DNA from: Hymenobacter gelipurpurascens
GTDB taxonomy: Bacteria > Bacteroidota > Bacteroidia > Cytophagales > Hymenobacteraceae
DNA: 64,000 bases
NCBI RefSeq assembly: GCF_900187375.1
Contig: NZ_FYEW01000001.1
Location: 1,426,001 to 1,490,000 of the forward strand
Reading direction: 5' to 3'
Position 1 is the stretch's first letter, and each line of letters begins with the position of its first letter. This document shows positions 1 through 11,545 of this stretch, one piece after another. The notes beneath the pieces were generated by a model, which saw only the letters and a program-made list of their open reading frames with translations, was not told where the DNA came from and made no database searches. A program made the position numbers and the translations under genes.

Positions 1-579
1 GAGGACATGCTCCGCGTGGCCTCGTTCATCCAAGCCGAGCAAGGCAAGCTGGACATCATTTTCTCCAACGCCGGCTACTACAAAGTGAGCCGCCTGGGGG
101 AAATCACCGAAGAGTTCTTCGACCAGATGTACAACACGAACGTGAAGGGCAACCTGTTCACGGTGCAGGCCATGCTGCCGCTGATGGGCGAAGGCAGTTC
201 CATTATCCTGACGTCCTCCATGACGGCCTTCATCGGCCTGCCCGACTACACCTCCTACGCCGCCACGAAAGGCGCTATCATCGCCATGGCCAAGTGCTGG
301 GCCACGGACCTGAAGGCGCGCAAAATCCGCGTGAATGTCATCAGCCCCGGCCTGGTGCCGACCGAAGGCTACGAGGACGTTCAGGGCCTGAGCCCCGAGC
401 AGGTGAAAGATTTCTCCGACCGCATCGCGGCCGCTGAGATTCCCGTGGGCCGCGTGGGTACGGCGGAAGACATTGGCAACGCCGTAGTCTTTCTCGGCTC
501 CGACGCCAGCGGCTTCATCAATGCCGTAAACCTGGTCGTGGACGGCGGTCAAACCCAGGTTTACGCCGGCAAGCTCTAA
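1..579 (+). CDS. SDR family oxidoreductase (5' end outside window)
   Basis: This is the C-terminal part of a classical short-chain dehydrogenase/reductase, an NAD(P)-dependent Rossmann enzyme. The frame is open from base 1 and the N-terminal TGxxxGxG cofactor loop is absent, so the gene begins left of the window; the ATG at base 7 is internal. Visible motifs are the SNAG turn after beta-4, the catalytic Ser in ILTSS, the YAATK catalytic Tyr/Lys pair, and the C-terminal VDGG typical of FabG-like SDRs. The substrate cannot be told. It precedes a Crp/Fnr regulator by about 290 bases. Confidence 0.93.
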   Translation, partial: EDMLRVASFIQAEQGKLDIIFSNAGYYKVSRLGEITEEFFDQMYNTNVKGNLFTVQAMLPLMGEGSSIILTSSMTAFIGLPDYTSYAATKGAIIAMAKCWATDLKARKIRVNVISPGLVPTEGYEDVQGLSPEQVKDFSDRIAAAEIPVGRVGTAEDIGNAVVFLGSDASGFINAVNLVVDGGQTQVYAGKL

Positions 580-867
580 GCCGGTGCTATTACACCTCCG
601 GCATAGCCTGGCGGGTGTAGGCTGCTGGCCGGTGGGCCCCGGTGCGACCTCCGAAGCGTTCAGGTGGCGGTTTCGGTCGGGGGATTGCCTGACGGAATGC
701 GGCAACGGCCACGACCGTGATGCCAACATGCCCAAACTTTAACAAGCAGCTGGCATCTCAACCCAGCAAGGGCGTAATTTGGTAGCCGAGGCAACCGTCA
801 CTTGGCAGCAGGTGGTTACCAGCCCACCAACTGCCCGGTTGTCAAGCTCCACATACCACTACCCCGC
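580..867. other. Intergenic leader of the first Crp/Fnr gene
   Basis: No gene is seen. The stretch contains an imperfect hairpin after the SDR stop (about 591-619, arms TACACC and GGGTGTA) with no T-run, and a near-consensus -7 element TAATTTG at 775-781 that could start transcription of the Crp/Fnr gene. A TTG start at 802 would extend that gene by 22 codons, but the ATG at 868 is preferred. Confidence 0.4.
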
Positions 868-1458
868 ATGGAGGTTGCCCAATTCCACCAGCACATCCTA
901 CGACAACTACCGGCGATGAGCGCCGACGAACTAGTCGAGCTCACGGCCGCCTTTACGCTCCGCAAAGTCAAGAAACGTCAGTTTATCGTGCAGCCGGGAT
1001 TCACGGCGGACCATCGCATCTACGTGGTGCAGGGAGCCTTTAGGGCCTACGTCATCGACCCAGCCGGGGTGGAACACACCATCCAGTTTGCCGTGGAGGA
1101 TTGGTGGATAACCGACGTTAATAGCTACCTCTTTCGGACGCCGGCCCAGATGTTTATCGAGGCGCTCGAAGACAGCACCATCTTCGAAGTCGAGTACGCC
1201 ACTGAGCAGCGCCTCCTGCAATCCAACCGCCGCTTCGAAACGCTCTTCCGGCTCCAGGCCGAGCGGGCCGCTGCCTACCATCAGCGCCGGCTTATCTCGG
1301 CCCTGACCCGCACAGCCGAAGAGCGCTACGAAGAGTTTTTGGCGAAGTATCCGGCCGTGGTGCAACGGCTCCCGCAGTACGTCATTGCCTCTTACCTGGG
1401 TATGACCAAGGGCTTCCTTTCCCGAATTCGAAAGCACGGCGGAGCGAGAAAAGCATAA
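868..1458 (+). CDS. Crp/Fnr family transcriptional regulator
   Basis: This is a 196-residue Crp/Fnr-like regulator: an N-terminal cyclic-nucleotide-binding-type beta barrel (about residues 10-130) and a short C-terminal winged helix (YVIASYLGMTKGFLSRIRK) typical of Bacteroidota members. The ATG at 868 is chosen because the protein then aligns end to end with the two paralogues in this window (42418 and 61528); the upstream TTG at 802 only adds a non-conserved stretch. No redox cysteine cluster is visible, so it is not a classical Fnr, and ligand binding is unknown. Twenty bases past its stop is a 12-bp CTAG-centred palindrome in front of the enoyl-CoA hydratase promoter, which makes that operon the likely target. 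Confidence 0.93.
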   Translation: MEVAQFHQHILRQLPAMSADELVELTAAFTLRKVKKRQFIVQPGFTADHRIYVVQGAFRAYVIDPAGVEHTIQFAVEDWWITDVNSYLFRTPAQMFIEALEDSTIFEVEYATEQRLLQSNRRFETLFRLQAERAAAYHQRRLISALTRTAEERYEEFLAKYPAVVQRLPQYVIASYLGMTKGFLSRIRKHGGARKA

Positions 1459-1478
1459 CCCGGCTCCCCAGCGTTTTG

Positions 1479-1521
1479 TGCACTAGTGCAACCGCTAGGC
1501 ATTTGCTGAACGGGACCTTTG
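1479..1521 (+). promoter_or_regulatory. CTAG-centred palindrome plus -7 element (Crp/Fnr class II layout)
   Basis: The palindrome TGCACTAGTGCA occupies 1479-1490 (centre 1484.5). The -7 element GACCTTTG lies at 1514-1521. Centre to -7 start is 29.5 bp, the same as at 43054-43097. No TTG-type -33 element is seen at the usual place, as expected for an activator-dependent promoter. It lies between the Crp/Fnr gene and the enoyl-CoA hydratase gene. The assignment to the adjacent regulator is inference. Confidence 0.6.
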
Positions 1522-1572
1522 TGGTGTTCAAAGTAACCCACTCTCCGAGCGGTTCACCTCAGCCTAGCTATC

Positions 1573-2409
1573 ATGTCCACCAACCGGTTAACCATCATCC
1601 CACAATCGGCCGCCTACTGGCGCGTTGTCATTAATAATCCGCCCCTGAATCTGTTCGACCCGCCGATGTTCGCCGAGTTGAACGTGCTGATGGACCGCAT
1701 CGAGCAGGACGCCGACCTGAAGGTCGTCGTGTTCGAGAGCGGGGACCCGGATTTTTTCATGAACCACCACGACGTCGAGAACCGCCTGACGGTGCCCGAC
1801 CAGCCGGGCGCGATGCCGTTTTTCGGCAACTGGCCCAAGTTCGTGACCCGCTTGGCTCAGTCTTCCGTCCTCAGCATCGCCAAGGTGCGCGGGCGAGCTC
1901 GCGCGCAGGGCTTTGAGTTCGCCCTGGCCTGCGACATGCGTTTTGCTTCCCGGGAACGGGCAAAGTTTGCGCTGATTGAGGTCGGCGGCTCGTCCATCCC
2001 CGGCGGGGGCGGCGTTGAGTGGCTGTCCGCGTTGGTGGGCCGCTCGCGCACGCTGGAAATCGTGTGCAGCGCCGACGACTTCGACGCCGAAACCGGCGAG
2101 CGGTACGGCTTCGTCAACCGGGCCCTGCCGGACGCCGACCTCGACGCGTACGTGGATGCCTTGGCCGAGCGCCTGGGCCGGTTCGAGAAGCGGGCGCTGG
2201 AAACGGCCAAGAAAATGGTCAACGCCCGCGCCGGTGTGCCGTCCGAAGGCGACCTGTGGCTGTCGAACCACATCCTGCAAGGGGTCGACCTCTGGCCCGA
2301 AGCGGGGAAGGCTTTCTCCAAGATGCTCGACGCCGGTTTGGGGAAGGTCGGGGAGTTCGAATTGAATTTTGCCGAGCGGCTGGGCGACCTTCCCGCCGAT
2401 AGGTCTTAA
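1573..2409 (+). CDS. Enoyl-CoA hydratase/isomerase family protein
   Basis: This is a 278-residue crotonase-fold protein. The N-terminal strand is followed by a region with NPPLNLFDPPMF and a central FALACDMRFAS segment, the family's CoA-binding and helix-turn features; GGGGVEWLSALVGRSRTLE matches the typical GGTQRL-like region. Hydratase, isomerase or hydrolase activity cannot be distinguished: the usual Glu pair is not clearly in place, since ALIEVGGSSIPGGGG has one Glu. It probably acts on a CoA thioester in the cytoplasm. It is first gene of an operon with the DUF1330 gene (26-bp gap), downstream of a Crp/Fnr-type operator and -7 element. Confidence 0.9.
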   Translation: MSTNRLTIIPQSAAYWRVVINNPPLNLFDPPMFAELNVLMDRIEQDADLKVVVFESGDPDFFMNHHDVENRLTVPDQPGAMPFFGNWPKFVTRLAQSSVLSIAKVRGRARAQGFEFALACDMRFASRERAKFALIEVGGSSIPGGGGVEWLSALVGRSRTLEIVCSADDFDAETGERYGFVNRALPDADLDAYVDALAERLGRFEKRALETAKKMVNARAGVPSEGDLWLSNHILQGVDLWPEAGKAFSKMLDAGLGKVGEFELNFAERLGDLPADRS

Positions 2410-2435
2410 TCCCTCACATTCTACCACAAACAGCT

Positions 2436-2729
2436 ATGAGTGCCTATCTCGTGTATGTCCGGGACCGCATCACCGACCCCGAAGAATTCAAAAAATACGA
2501 GGAAAGCGCCCCCGCTGCCTCGGTCGGGCAGCCCATCACCCCGCTGGCCTTCTACGGCGCGGTGGAAACGCTGGAAGGCGAGCGGGTGGATGGCGCAGTC
2601 ATTCTGGAGTTTCCGACGGTCGCGGACGCTAAGGCCTCGTATGAGAGTCCCCTGTATCAGGCAGCCCTCCAGCACCGGCTGAAGGGAGCCGAGTACCGTG
2701 TGTTCATTGTCGAGGGCATTGCAGGATAA
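2436..2729 (+). CDS. DUF1330 domain-containing protein
   Basis: This 97-residue protein is one complete DUF1330 ferredoxin-like dimeric alpha/beta barrel domain. It shows the family start (AYLVYVRDRITDPEEFKKY) and the later WRS-like region (FPTVADAKASYESPLYQAAL). The biochemical role of the family is not established. It lies 26 bp after the enoyl-CoA hydratase gene on the same strand and before a strong terminator, so the two form a bicistronic operon. Confidence 0.9.
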   Translation: MSAYLVYVRDRITDPEEFKKYEESAPAASVGQPITPLAFYGAVETLEGERVDGAVILEFPTVADAKASYESPLYQAALQHRLKGAEYRVFIVEGIAG

Positions 2730-2958
2730 CATGGAGTCAAGCTGCTGCTAAGCTAGACTTTATGAGACTTCGCCGAAAAGTTCGTCGACCACGCCGTCAC
2801 CGATTAGACCAAAGGTCGAATTCCGCAGATGGAATTCTAGAAAAGTGTAAACGGCCAATTGCATCAGATAGAGGCTGCCTACTTGCTAGGCAGCCTCTTT
2901 TTGCATGGTTACCGATGACAGCCAAGGGCCAGCCATGACCCTGCTAACCCGGCACTAG
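2730..2958. other. Intergenic region with terminator, no gene
   Basis: No coding sequence is credible. It contains the terminator at 2870-2903. A segment at 2841-2851 (GAAAAGTGTAA) matches the distal half of the operator at 15840 but lacks its TTTGAA partner 21 bp on, and a minus-strand GACCTTTG (2810-2817) faces no gene. It may hold eroded regulatory DNA. Confidence 0.4.
2870..2903 (+). terminator. Rho-independent terminator after DUF1330
   Basis: A 12-bp perfect stem (AGAGGCTGCCTA with TAGGCAGCCTCT) and a 5-base loop are followed directly by a run of T. It ends the enoyl-CoA hydratase/DUF1330 operon. Confidence 0.9.
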
Positions 2959-3022
2959 GTTGAAAATTATAACAATTGGTTTGAATCGTGATTTCCGCGA
3001 CAAATTGGTTGGCCGACCTTTG
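2959..3022 (+). promoter_or_regulatory. AraC-type operator A and -7 element
   Basis: Direct repeats GTTGAA (2959-2964) and TTTGAA (2980-2985) are exactly 21 bp apart, with the second half reading TTTGAATCGTGATTT. The -7 element GACCTTTG lies at 3015-3022, 35 bp after the start of the second repeat. The same layout occurs at 4592, 11541 and 15840. It precedes the truncated AraC gene, about 135 bases before its ATG. Confidence 0.7.
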
Positions 3023-3156
3023 TAATAGTGAATGCAAGCTGCTCAGGGCAGTGTTGTAGAAATCCTAAACGGCCAACAAGCACATCAAGGCGCACCAGCC
3101 AGCGCCAGCAGAGCGCCCACTTCGGGCCGGCTCCTTGATGTTCTACCCAATGCACG

Positions 3157-3696
3157 ATGGCTGACCAGCTTATCACCCAGAACTTCCAGCTTGGCGCAGG
3201 CTCTGTGAGGCCCAATGGCTTCAAAGCCTACGCTATTGATACATCCGTCAATCCGTCACCCTCCTACAACCGCCGCGACTTTTACAAGGCCAGCCTGGTG
3301 ACGGGCCATTTCGTGCTTCAGGTGGCCGGTCGCAGCCTGGAGCTCAACGGCACCTACTTATTCTTTGCGAATCCACGCATTCCGTATTCCACGCTGCTGC
3401 TCTCGGTTCACATTACCGGGTATGCCTGCCTGTTTACCGAAGACTTCCTCCAGGCCAATAACCTGTTCGACAGCATGCAACAAGATGCTTTGTTCGCCAG
3501 TGGCGGCATTCCCGCATACCGGCTGACCGAGGGGCAGGCCGCGTATTGCACCGACATTTTCCACAAGATGCAGGAAGAGCAAAGCACCGGTTACCGGTTC
3601 AAGAACGACCTGATTCGCTCCTACCTACAGCTGCTCCTTCACGAGGCCTTTCGGGGGCAACACAACGCCTCGTTCGAAAGCCCTTGCTATTGTTAA
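3157..3696 (+). pseudogene. AraC-family regulator, truncated: sensor domain only
   Basis: The 179 residues correspond to the N-terminal ligand-binding domain of the full-length AraC protein at 10649. Shared stretches include GFKAYAIDTSVNPSPSYNRR (in the paralogue GFKAYQVDTAVNPGPTYRRR), FYKA, YSCLFTE-like YACLFTE and QLLLHEA. The reading frame stops at the point where the paralogue continues into its two helix-turn-helix motifs, so no DNA-binding domain remains. No HTH-coding remnant follows, which indicates a deletion rather than a single stop. It keeps operator A and a promoter, so it may still be expressed. It could be inert, or could form inactive heterodimers with the paralogue; the latter is speculation. 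Confidence 0.8.
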
Positions 3697-3729
3697 CACC
3701 AAGGCATCGATAGGCTTTGGGCCTCCGGC

Positions 3730-4413
3730 CTAACGGCCCGTTACGGAATAGCGCATCCAGAGAATATTGTCGGGCAGCTGCTCCACTTGCTGCAGCTGCA
3801 GCTGGGCCGGCGGGCCGGGCTGCTCGCCCTGCTCGAACACCGTGGGGGAGCTGGCCGCCCCGTCAATAACGGGGTAGTACAGCAAGCTGAGCTCGTCGAC
3901 TAAGCCGGCCTTGAGCAGGGAGCCGTTGACGTGACCGCCGCCTTCCAGCAAGATGGTTTGGATGGGAAACAGCCGGCCGAGCTTCTCCAGCACCAGCGCA
4001 AAATCGAGTTCCTGGACGCCACCAAAGAGGTACGACACACCCTGGCGGCGCAGATAGGCCAGGTACTCGTCGCTGACCTGCTCACTGAGCACCGCCACCA
4101 CGTGGTCTCCGTCGATGTAAGCTGATTCCCAGCCCAGCTTGCCGTGCGCGTCGACGGCGACCGCGAAGGATGTCGCCTCTTTATCGGCCACGAAGTCTTG
4201 GCGGTCGGGCACCGAATCTCCCGCCCGCAGGTCGGGCGGTAGGCCGCCGGTAAAGTCCACTTCGAACGTCACGCGCCCGCAAAGCCAGGCCTGCGCATCA
4301 AAGTTGGCAGCCGTGGTTTCGTAGGCCTTGGTGTCGGGCTTTCCGCCCCAGCGCTTTGTAATAATACGGCCGTCGAGCGAGGCCATCATGTGACAGATTA
4401 CGTGGGGTTTCAT
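3730..4413 (-). CDS. RibD C-terminal domain / dihydrofolate reductase family protein
   Basis: This is a 227-residue protein of the RibD C-terminal (DHFR-fold) family, NADPH-dependent reductases. It shows the start HVICHMMASLDGRI, central WLCGRVTFE, and LLEGGGHVNGSLLKAGLVDELSLLYYPVIDG, all classical for the family. It lacks the deaminase half of true RibD, so it is a stand-alone reductase of unknown substrate rather than a riboflavin enzyme. It is a lone minus-strand gene facing the truncated AraC gene. A weak minus-strand -7-like GCCCTTTG lies at 4529-4536. Confidence 0.9.
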   Translation of the reverse strand: MKPHVICHMMASLDGRIITKRWGGKPDTKAYETTAANFDAQAWLCGRVTFEVDFTGGLPPDLRAGDSVPDRQDFVADKEATSFAVAVDAHGKLGWESAYIDGDHVVAVLSEQVSDEYLAYLRRQGVSYLFGGVQELDFALVLEKLGRLFPIQTILLEGGGHVNGSLLKAGLVDELSLLYYPVIDGAASSPTVFEQGEQPGPPAQLQLQQVEQLPDNILWMRYSVTGR

Positions 4414-4591
4414 AAGAGCAGGAATAAAGGAGAGGTTAGTGGCAGGTGCTTACACCCTTTGGGCCACTGGAAGCTAATACGGCCCTTGCTTAAGGCAGGT
4501 GCTTTGTGCCACTACCGCCAGCCTGGTACAAAGGGCAAGCAGTCCAAGTGCCCGGACAGCTTCGATGCAGACGTGGTAAAACCGGCATCTG

Positions 4592-5755
<1,164 letters not shown>

Positions 5756-5762
5756 CCAAGCC

Positions 5763-6671
<909 letters not shown>

Positions 6672-6696
6672 CACCAATAACTGCCTCCGTCGTACC

Positions 6697-7128
6697 ATGA
6701 AACGACTCACCCACTTCGTTTACCTGCTCTTACTTCTGGTCACTATGGACACGCTTGCCCAATCCACCACGGAAACCGAAATCCTCAACTTATCCCAGGA
6801 GAAATTCCGGTGGAAAACGACAGGAAAAATTGACCTGGTGGAAGACTTGTTCGACGACGAACTGGTTTTCATTCACCTCAATGGCCATTTTTCTTCCAAG
6901 AAGGAATGGATACAAGAGCTGCGGACCAAGCGGTTTGTCTACAACTCGATTGACCTGAAGGAGGCTTCGGCCAAGGTGTATGGTGATACCGCCGTGCTGG
7001 TGGGCCGCGCCACCTTCAAAGTCACCATGGGCGGTTCCAAAGGCACTTACAACCTGGTGTACACGGAAGTTTACACCAAGAAACAGGGCAAGTGGAAGCT
7101 CGTGAACCTGCACACCACGATGGGCTAA
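6697..7128 (+). CDS. Exported SnoaL-like/DUF4440 nuclear transport factor 2-fold protein
   Basis: This is a 143-residue protein with an N-terminal signal peptide (KRLTHFVYLLLLLVTMDTLAQ, cleavage near Gln22) followed by one NTF2-like cone-fold domain of the DUF4440/SnoaL type, seen in FRWKTTGKIDLVEDLFDDELVF and in the last strand GKWKLVNLHTT. Some members of the superfamily are isomerases or cyclases and many have no known activity. It sits between two aldo/keto reductase genes, in the same orientation. It is one of five NTF2-like proteins in this window. Confidence 0.88.
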   Translation: MKRLTHFVYLLLLLVTMDTLAQSTTETEILNLSQEKFRWKTTGKIDLVEDLFDDELVFIHLNGHFSSKKEWIQELRTKRFVYNSIDLKEASAKVYGDTAVLVGRATFKVTMGGSKGTYNLVYTEVYTKKQGKWKLVNLHTTMG

Positions 7129-7141
7129 GCCCGCTTGCTGA

Positions 7142-8164
<1,023 letters not shown>

Positions 8165-8218
8165 CGCAGGCGGGTAGCATCACATCATCACTGAGCTCGC
8201 CTTGCTGAAATATTAATC

Positions 8219-8256
8219 GACAGGCCCCTACCCTAACAGCTGGGGGCCTGTTTTTT
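8219..8256 (+). terminator. Rho-independent terminator after the AKR cluster
   Basis: The stem CAGGCCCC with GGGGCCTG and a 13-base loop is followed by six T residues. It ends the AKR cluster just before the ATG of the NAD(P)-binding protein. Confidence 0.85.
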
Positions 8257-8265
8257 ATCCTACCC

Positions 8266-8838
8266 ATGAAAAACGTACTCATCCTTGGTGCCGGCGGCAA
8301 CATTGCCAAACAGGTTACTGCCCTGCTTGCTGGCGAGAAGGATATCAACCTAACCCTGTTTGTACGCAGCGCTGGCCGCCTGCGTAGCACGCCTGCCAAC
8401 GCCCGCGTGGTGGAAGGCGACGTGCTGAACTATGCGCAGCTGAAAGAAGCCGTTACGGGTCAGGACATCGTCTACGCGAACCTTTCGGGCGACCTGGAGC
8501 GCATGGCCCAAAACATCGTAAAAGCCATGGAGGAAACCGGGGTAAAGCACCTCATCTTCATCAGCTCGATTGAAATCTATGCGACGCCGCTGAAGGCTGT
8601 GCTGAAGCCCTACCGCAAAGCGGCCGACGTCATTGAAGCTTCGAGCCTGGACTACACCGTGCTGCGCCCGGCCTGGTTTACCTCCGACAACGAGGTGGAC
8701 TTTGAAATCACCCACAAGGGCGAGCCGGAGCGCGGCTCGGTCATCTCGCAGAAGAGCTTGGCCACGTTCATCACCCAGATTATCGAGTCGCCCGAGAAGT
8801 ACGCGCGGGAAAGCCTGGGCATCAACAAGCCCCGGTAA
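8266..8838 (+). CDS. NAD(P)H-binding protein, atypical SDR (NmrA/YwnB-like)
   Basis: This is a 190-residue atypical SDR with one Rossmann domain. The N-terminal VLILGAGGNIAKQV is the dinucleotide-binding loop, and HLIFISSIEIY and YTVLRPAWFT are family landmarks. The usual YxxxK catalytic pair appears only as a variant (PYRKAAD), so it may bind NAD(P) without classical dehydrogenase chemistry. It starts 10 bases after a terminator, with no clear promoter, and ends before another terminator. Role unknown; such proteins are often induced by electrophiles. Confidence 0.9.
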   Translation: MKNVLILGAGGNIAKQVTALLAGEKDINLTLFVRSAGRLRSTPANARVVEGDVLNYAQLKEAVTGQDIVYANLSGDLERMAQNIVKAMEETGVKHLIFISSIEIYATPLKAVLKPYRKAADVIEASSLDYTVLRPAWFTSDNEVDFEITHKGEPERGSVISQKSLATFITQIIESPEKYARESLGINKPR

Positions 8839-8907
8839 GTTGACACAAACTGGTTGTCCTACTGTAGGCGCTAACCAATCGTCCCATTTTGACGTGAAGC
8901 ATATCCT

Positions 8908-8936
8908 CGAAAGCCCAGCTCTGGGCTTTCGTTGTT
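8908..8936 (+). terminator. Rho-independent terminator
   Basis: GAAAGCCCAG (8909-8918) pairs with CTGGGCTTTC (8921-8930) around a minimal loop, followed by a T-rich stretch. It separates the NAD(P)-binding protein gene from the antiporter gene. Confidence 0.8.
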
Positions 8937-8955
8937 TCCTCTGGCCCCCTCCCCT

Positions 8956-10575
8956 ATGCAAAGCCTGCTGTTCGAATTCGTCTTTCTGGTCTTACTCATC
9001 CTGGCGCTGGTCATGCTGGCCCAGAAGCTGCGGCTGGCCTATCCCATTGTGCTGGTGCTGGGGGGCCTGGCGCTGAGCTTTACGGGGGCCTTCACCAACC
9101 TGGAGATTAACCCGGAGGTCGTGTTCCTGATTTTCCTGCCGCCGCTGCTCTACGAAGCGGCCTGGCAGGTGTCTTGGAAGGAGTTTTGGAAGTGGCGGCG
9201 GGTAATTGCCAGCTTTGCTTTCCCTATTGTCATCCTTACGGCGTGCATCGTGGCACTCGTGTCGCATTGGCTGATTCCAGGCTTTACGCTGGCGCTGGGC
9301 TTTTTGCTGGGCGGTATTGTGTCGCCGCCCGATGCCATTTCGGCCACCACCATCATGCGGCAGGTGAAAGTACCTAAGGTGCTGCTCAGCGTCATTGAGG
9401 GCGAAAGCCTGCTCAACGATGCCTCCTCGCTGATTGTGTTCCGGTTTGCGTTGGCGGCCGTGCTAACCGGGCAGTTCGCCTTCAGCGAGGCGGCCGGCAG
9501 CTTTTTCCTGGTCATTGTGTTGGGCACGCTCATCGGCCTGGGGGTCGGGCTGGTGTTTTACGCCATTCACCGCTGGCTACCGACGACTCCCAGCATCGAC
9601 ACGGTCCTGAGCCTGGTCACGCCCTACTGCATGTACTACGCGGCCGAACACTTCCATTACTCCGGGGTACTGGCGGTGGTCAGCGGCGGGCTACTGCTTT
9701 CCAGCCAGCGCAACACCATGCTCACCTACCGCAGCCGGATTGAGGGCGTGAACGTGTGGACGGTGCTGAGCTTTGTCTTCAACGGATTCATCTTCCTGCT
9801 CATTGGCTTGCAGTTGCCCACCATCACCCAGCAACTGGGCGACACCAGCCTGGGCACGGCCATTGGCTACGGCCTGCTCATCTCCTTGGCCCTCATTGTA
9901 ACCCGGCTGCTGTGCGCCATGGGCGCGTCGGTCTTTACGCGGGTGGCCAGTCGCTTCATCACGGTGGCCGATGCCAATCCGGGCTGGAAGCAGCCGCTCG
10001 TTACGGGCTGGGCCGGCATGCGAGGGGTGGTGTCGCTGGCCTCGGCGCTGGCCATTCCCCTGCTCACGCCGTCGGGGCAGCCCTTTCCCTTCCGCAACCT
10101 GATTCTGTTCATCACCTTCGTGGTCATCCTCGTCACGCTGGTGCTGCAGGGCCTCACGCTGCCCTGGCTGATTCGCAAATTGCGCCTGGAGGACAGGTTC
10201 GCGACCATCCCGGAGGAGCGCCAGGAACTGCTGATTCAGAAAAAGCTGGCTCAGCAAGCCCTGCGCTCCCTGGAGGAAAAATACCCACAGGACGGCCCGC
10301 CGAACGACTTCTTGCATAACCTACGGGCGCGGTTGCAGCTCGACAGTCGGTTTCTCACCCAGGCCCTAGATGTAAGGGATGATGCGCTGGACGATACCCT
10401 GCAACAGTACCAGCAATTCTATCTGGACGTGTTGGACCAGCAGCGCGTCCTGCTGCAACAGATGAACCAGCGGGAGGATTTCGATGAAGAGGTTATTCGA
10501 AAGTACCTGGCCATCCTGGACCTGGAAGAATACAAGCTGCGCGAAAAGCAGCTGCAACCCGTCGGCGCGGAATAG
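8956..10575 (+). CDS. Na+/H+ antiporter (CPA1 family)
   Basis: This 539-residue inner-membrane protein belongs to the CPA1 Na+/H+ exchanger family. About 12 hydrophobic segments occupy residues 1-410, with the conserved GESLLNDASSLIVFRFAL segment containing the ND ion-binding motif and PPDAISATT upstream. A charged cytoplasmic tail of about 125 residues (AQQALRSLEEKYPQDG onward) follows. The ATG at 8956 starts directly in the first membrane segment; a TTG at 8932 is less likely because it overlaps the terminator. It would exchange Na+ (or K+) for H+. It stands alone between a terminator and the AraC gene. Confidence 0.94.
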   Translation: MQSLLFEFVFLVLLILALVMLAQKLRLAYPIVLVLGGLALSFTGAFTNLEINPEVVFLIFLPPLLYEAAWQVSWKEFWKWRRVIASFAFPIVILTACIVALVSHWLIPGFTLALGFLLGGIVSPPDAISATTIMRQVKVPKVLLSVIEGESLLNDASSLIVFRFALAAVLTGQFAFSEAAGSFFLVIVLGTLIGLGVGLVFYAIHRWLPTTPSIDTVLSLVTPYCMYYAAEHFHYSGVLAVVSGGLLLSSQRNTMLTYRSRIEGVNVWTVLSFVFNGFIFLLIGLQLPTITQQLGDTSLGTAIGYGLLISLALIVTRLLCAMGASVFTRVASRFITVADANPGWKQPLVTGWAGMRGVVSLASALAIPLLTPSGQPFPFRNLILFITFVVILVTLVLQGLTLPWLIRKLRLEDRFATIPEERQELLIQKKLAQQALRSLEEKYPQDGPPNDFLHNLRARLQLDSRFLTQALDVRDDALDDTLQQYQQFYLDVLDQQRVLLQQMNQREDFDEEVIRKYLAILDLEEYKLREKQLQPVGAE

Positions 10576-10648
10576 CCCCGCCGAATGACCTCATCCGCAA
10601 AGCCTATCGGGCCAACCACCTGCTTGACACCGTCATTAATTTACTGCC

Positions 10649-11545
10649 ATGGACCCCAAATTAGCGCCCGCTCCCTCCTTGCTCAGCACTCATCAGGACC
10701 TGAGTGCCCAGGAACTGAAGCTGAAAGGCTTTAAAGCCTATCAGGTCGATACGGCCGTCAATCCCGGCCCGACCTATCGCCGGCGGGACTTCTACAAGGT
10801 GGCGCTGATGACCAGCCACTGCACCGTGCACTACGCCGACCGCAGCATTGAGCTGAACGGCACGAGCCTGATGTTTGCCAATCCGCATATTCCGTATTCC
10901 ATCGAGCTACACGCACCGCGGTTGACCGGCTACTCCTGCCTGTTCACCGAGGCCTACATGAAGGAAAACGACCGGTCGGAAAGCTTGCACCAGTCGCCGC
11001 TGTTTAAGGTCGGGGGTACGCCCATTTTCCACCTCAGCGCGGAGCAAGCCGCCTACGCGCAGGGCATTTTTCAGAAAATCCTGGCCGAGCAGGCCACCGA
11101 GTACCTGTACAAAGGCGACTTGATTCGCACCTACCTGCAGTTGCTCATCCACGAGGCGCTGCGCATGCAGCCGACCGAAAGCTTCGTGCAGCACAAGAAT
11201 TCTGCTTCCCGCATCGCCTCCCTGTTCCTGGAACTGCTGGAGCGACAATTCCCCATTGAAAGCCCGGAAAAGCCACTTTCCTTTAAAACGGCGCAGGACT
11301 TTGCCGAGCCCTTGGCCATCCACGTCAACCACCTGAACCGGGCCGTGAAGGAAGCAACCGGCAAATCCACCACCGCCCACGTTGCCGAGCGGGTTGTCGG
11401 CGAAGCCAAAGCCCTACTGCACCACACCGACTGGGACGTGGCCACCATTGGCTACGCGTTGGGCTTCGAATACGCCTCCTACTTCAACATCTTTTTTAAG
11501 AAGCACACCGGGCTTACCCCGCTGGCTTTTCGCAAGGCTGTTTGA
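10649..11545 (+). CDS. AraC-family transcriptional regulator (likely activator of the TTTGAA regulon)
   Basis: This is a 298-residue regulator. Residues 1 to about 180 form a cupin-like sensor domain; the C-terminal 100 residues carry two helix-turn-helix motifs (FAEPLAIHVNHLNRAVKEAT and VATIGYALGFEYASYFNIFF), ending in the PLAFRK signature. AraC proteins use the two HTHs to read direct repeats about 21 bp apart. Its stop codon lies inside operator C (11541-11567), which precedes the Pao-type oxidoreductase operon. The truncated copy at 3157 shares its sensor domain. It is therefore the best candidate to bind operators A-D; the inducer is probably an aldehyde or related electrophile, by comparison with YqhC of E. 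coli (inference). Confidence 0.94.
   Translation: MDPKLAPAPSLLSTHQDLSAQELKLKGFKAYQVDTAVNPGPTYRRRDFYKVALMTSHCTVHYADRSIELNGTSLMFANPHIPYSIELHAPRLTGYSCLFTEAYMKENDRSESLHQSPLFKVGGTPIFHLSAEQAAYAQGIFQKILAEQATEYLYKGDLIRTYLQLLIHEALRMQPTESFVQHKNSASRIASLFLELLERQFPIESPEKPLSFKTAQDFAEPLAIHVNHLNRAVKEATGKSTTAHVAERVVGEAKALLHHTDWDVATIGYALGFEYASYFNIFFKKHTGLTPLAFRKAV

Noticed and set aside
1588..2427. A 279-codon minus-strand frame
   Set aside because: It lies wholly opposite the enoyl-CoA hydratase gene and reflects codon bias only.
4441..4504. Direct repeat GGCAGGTGCTT at 4441 and 4494 upstream of the RibD-like gene
   Set aside because: Only 11 bp are shared and the spacing of 53 bp matches no other promoter; chance cannot be excluded.
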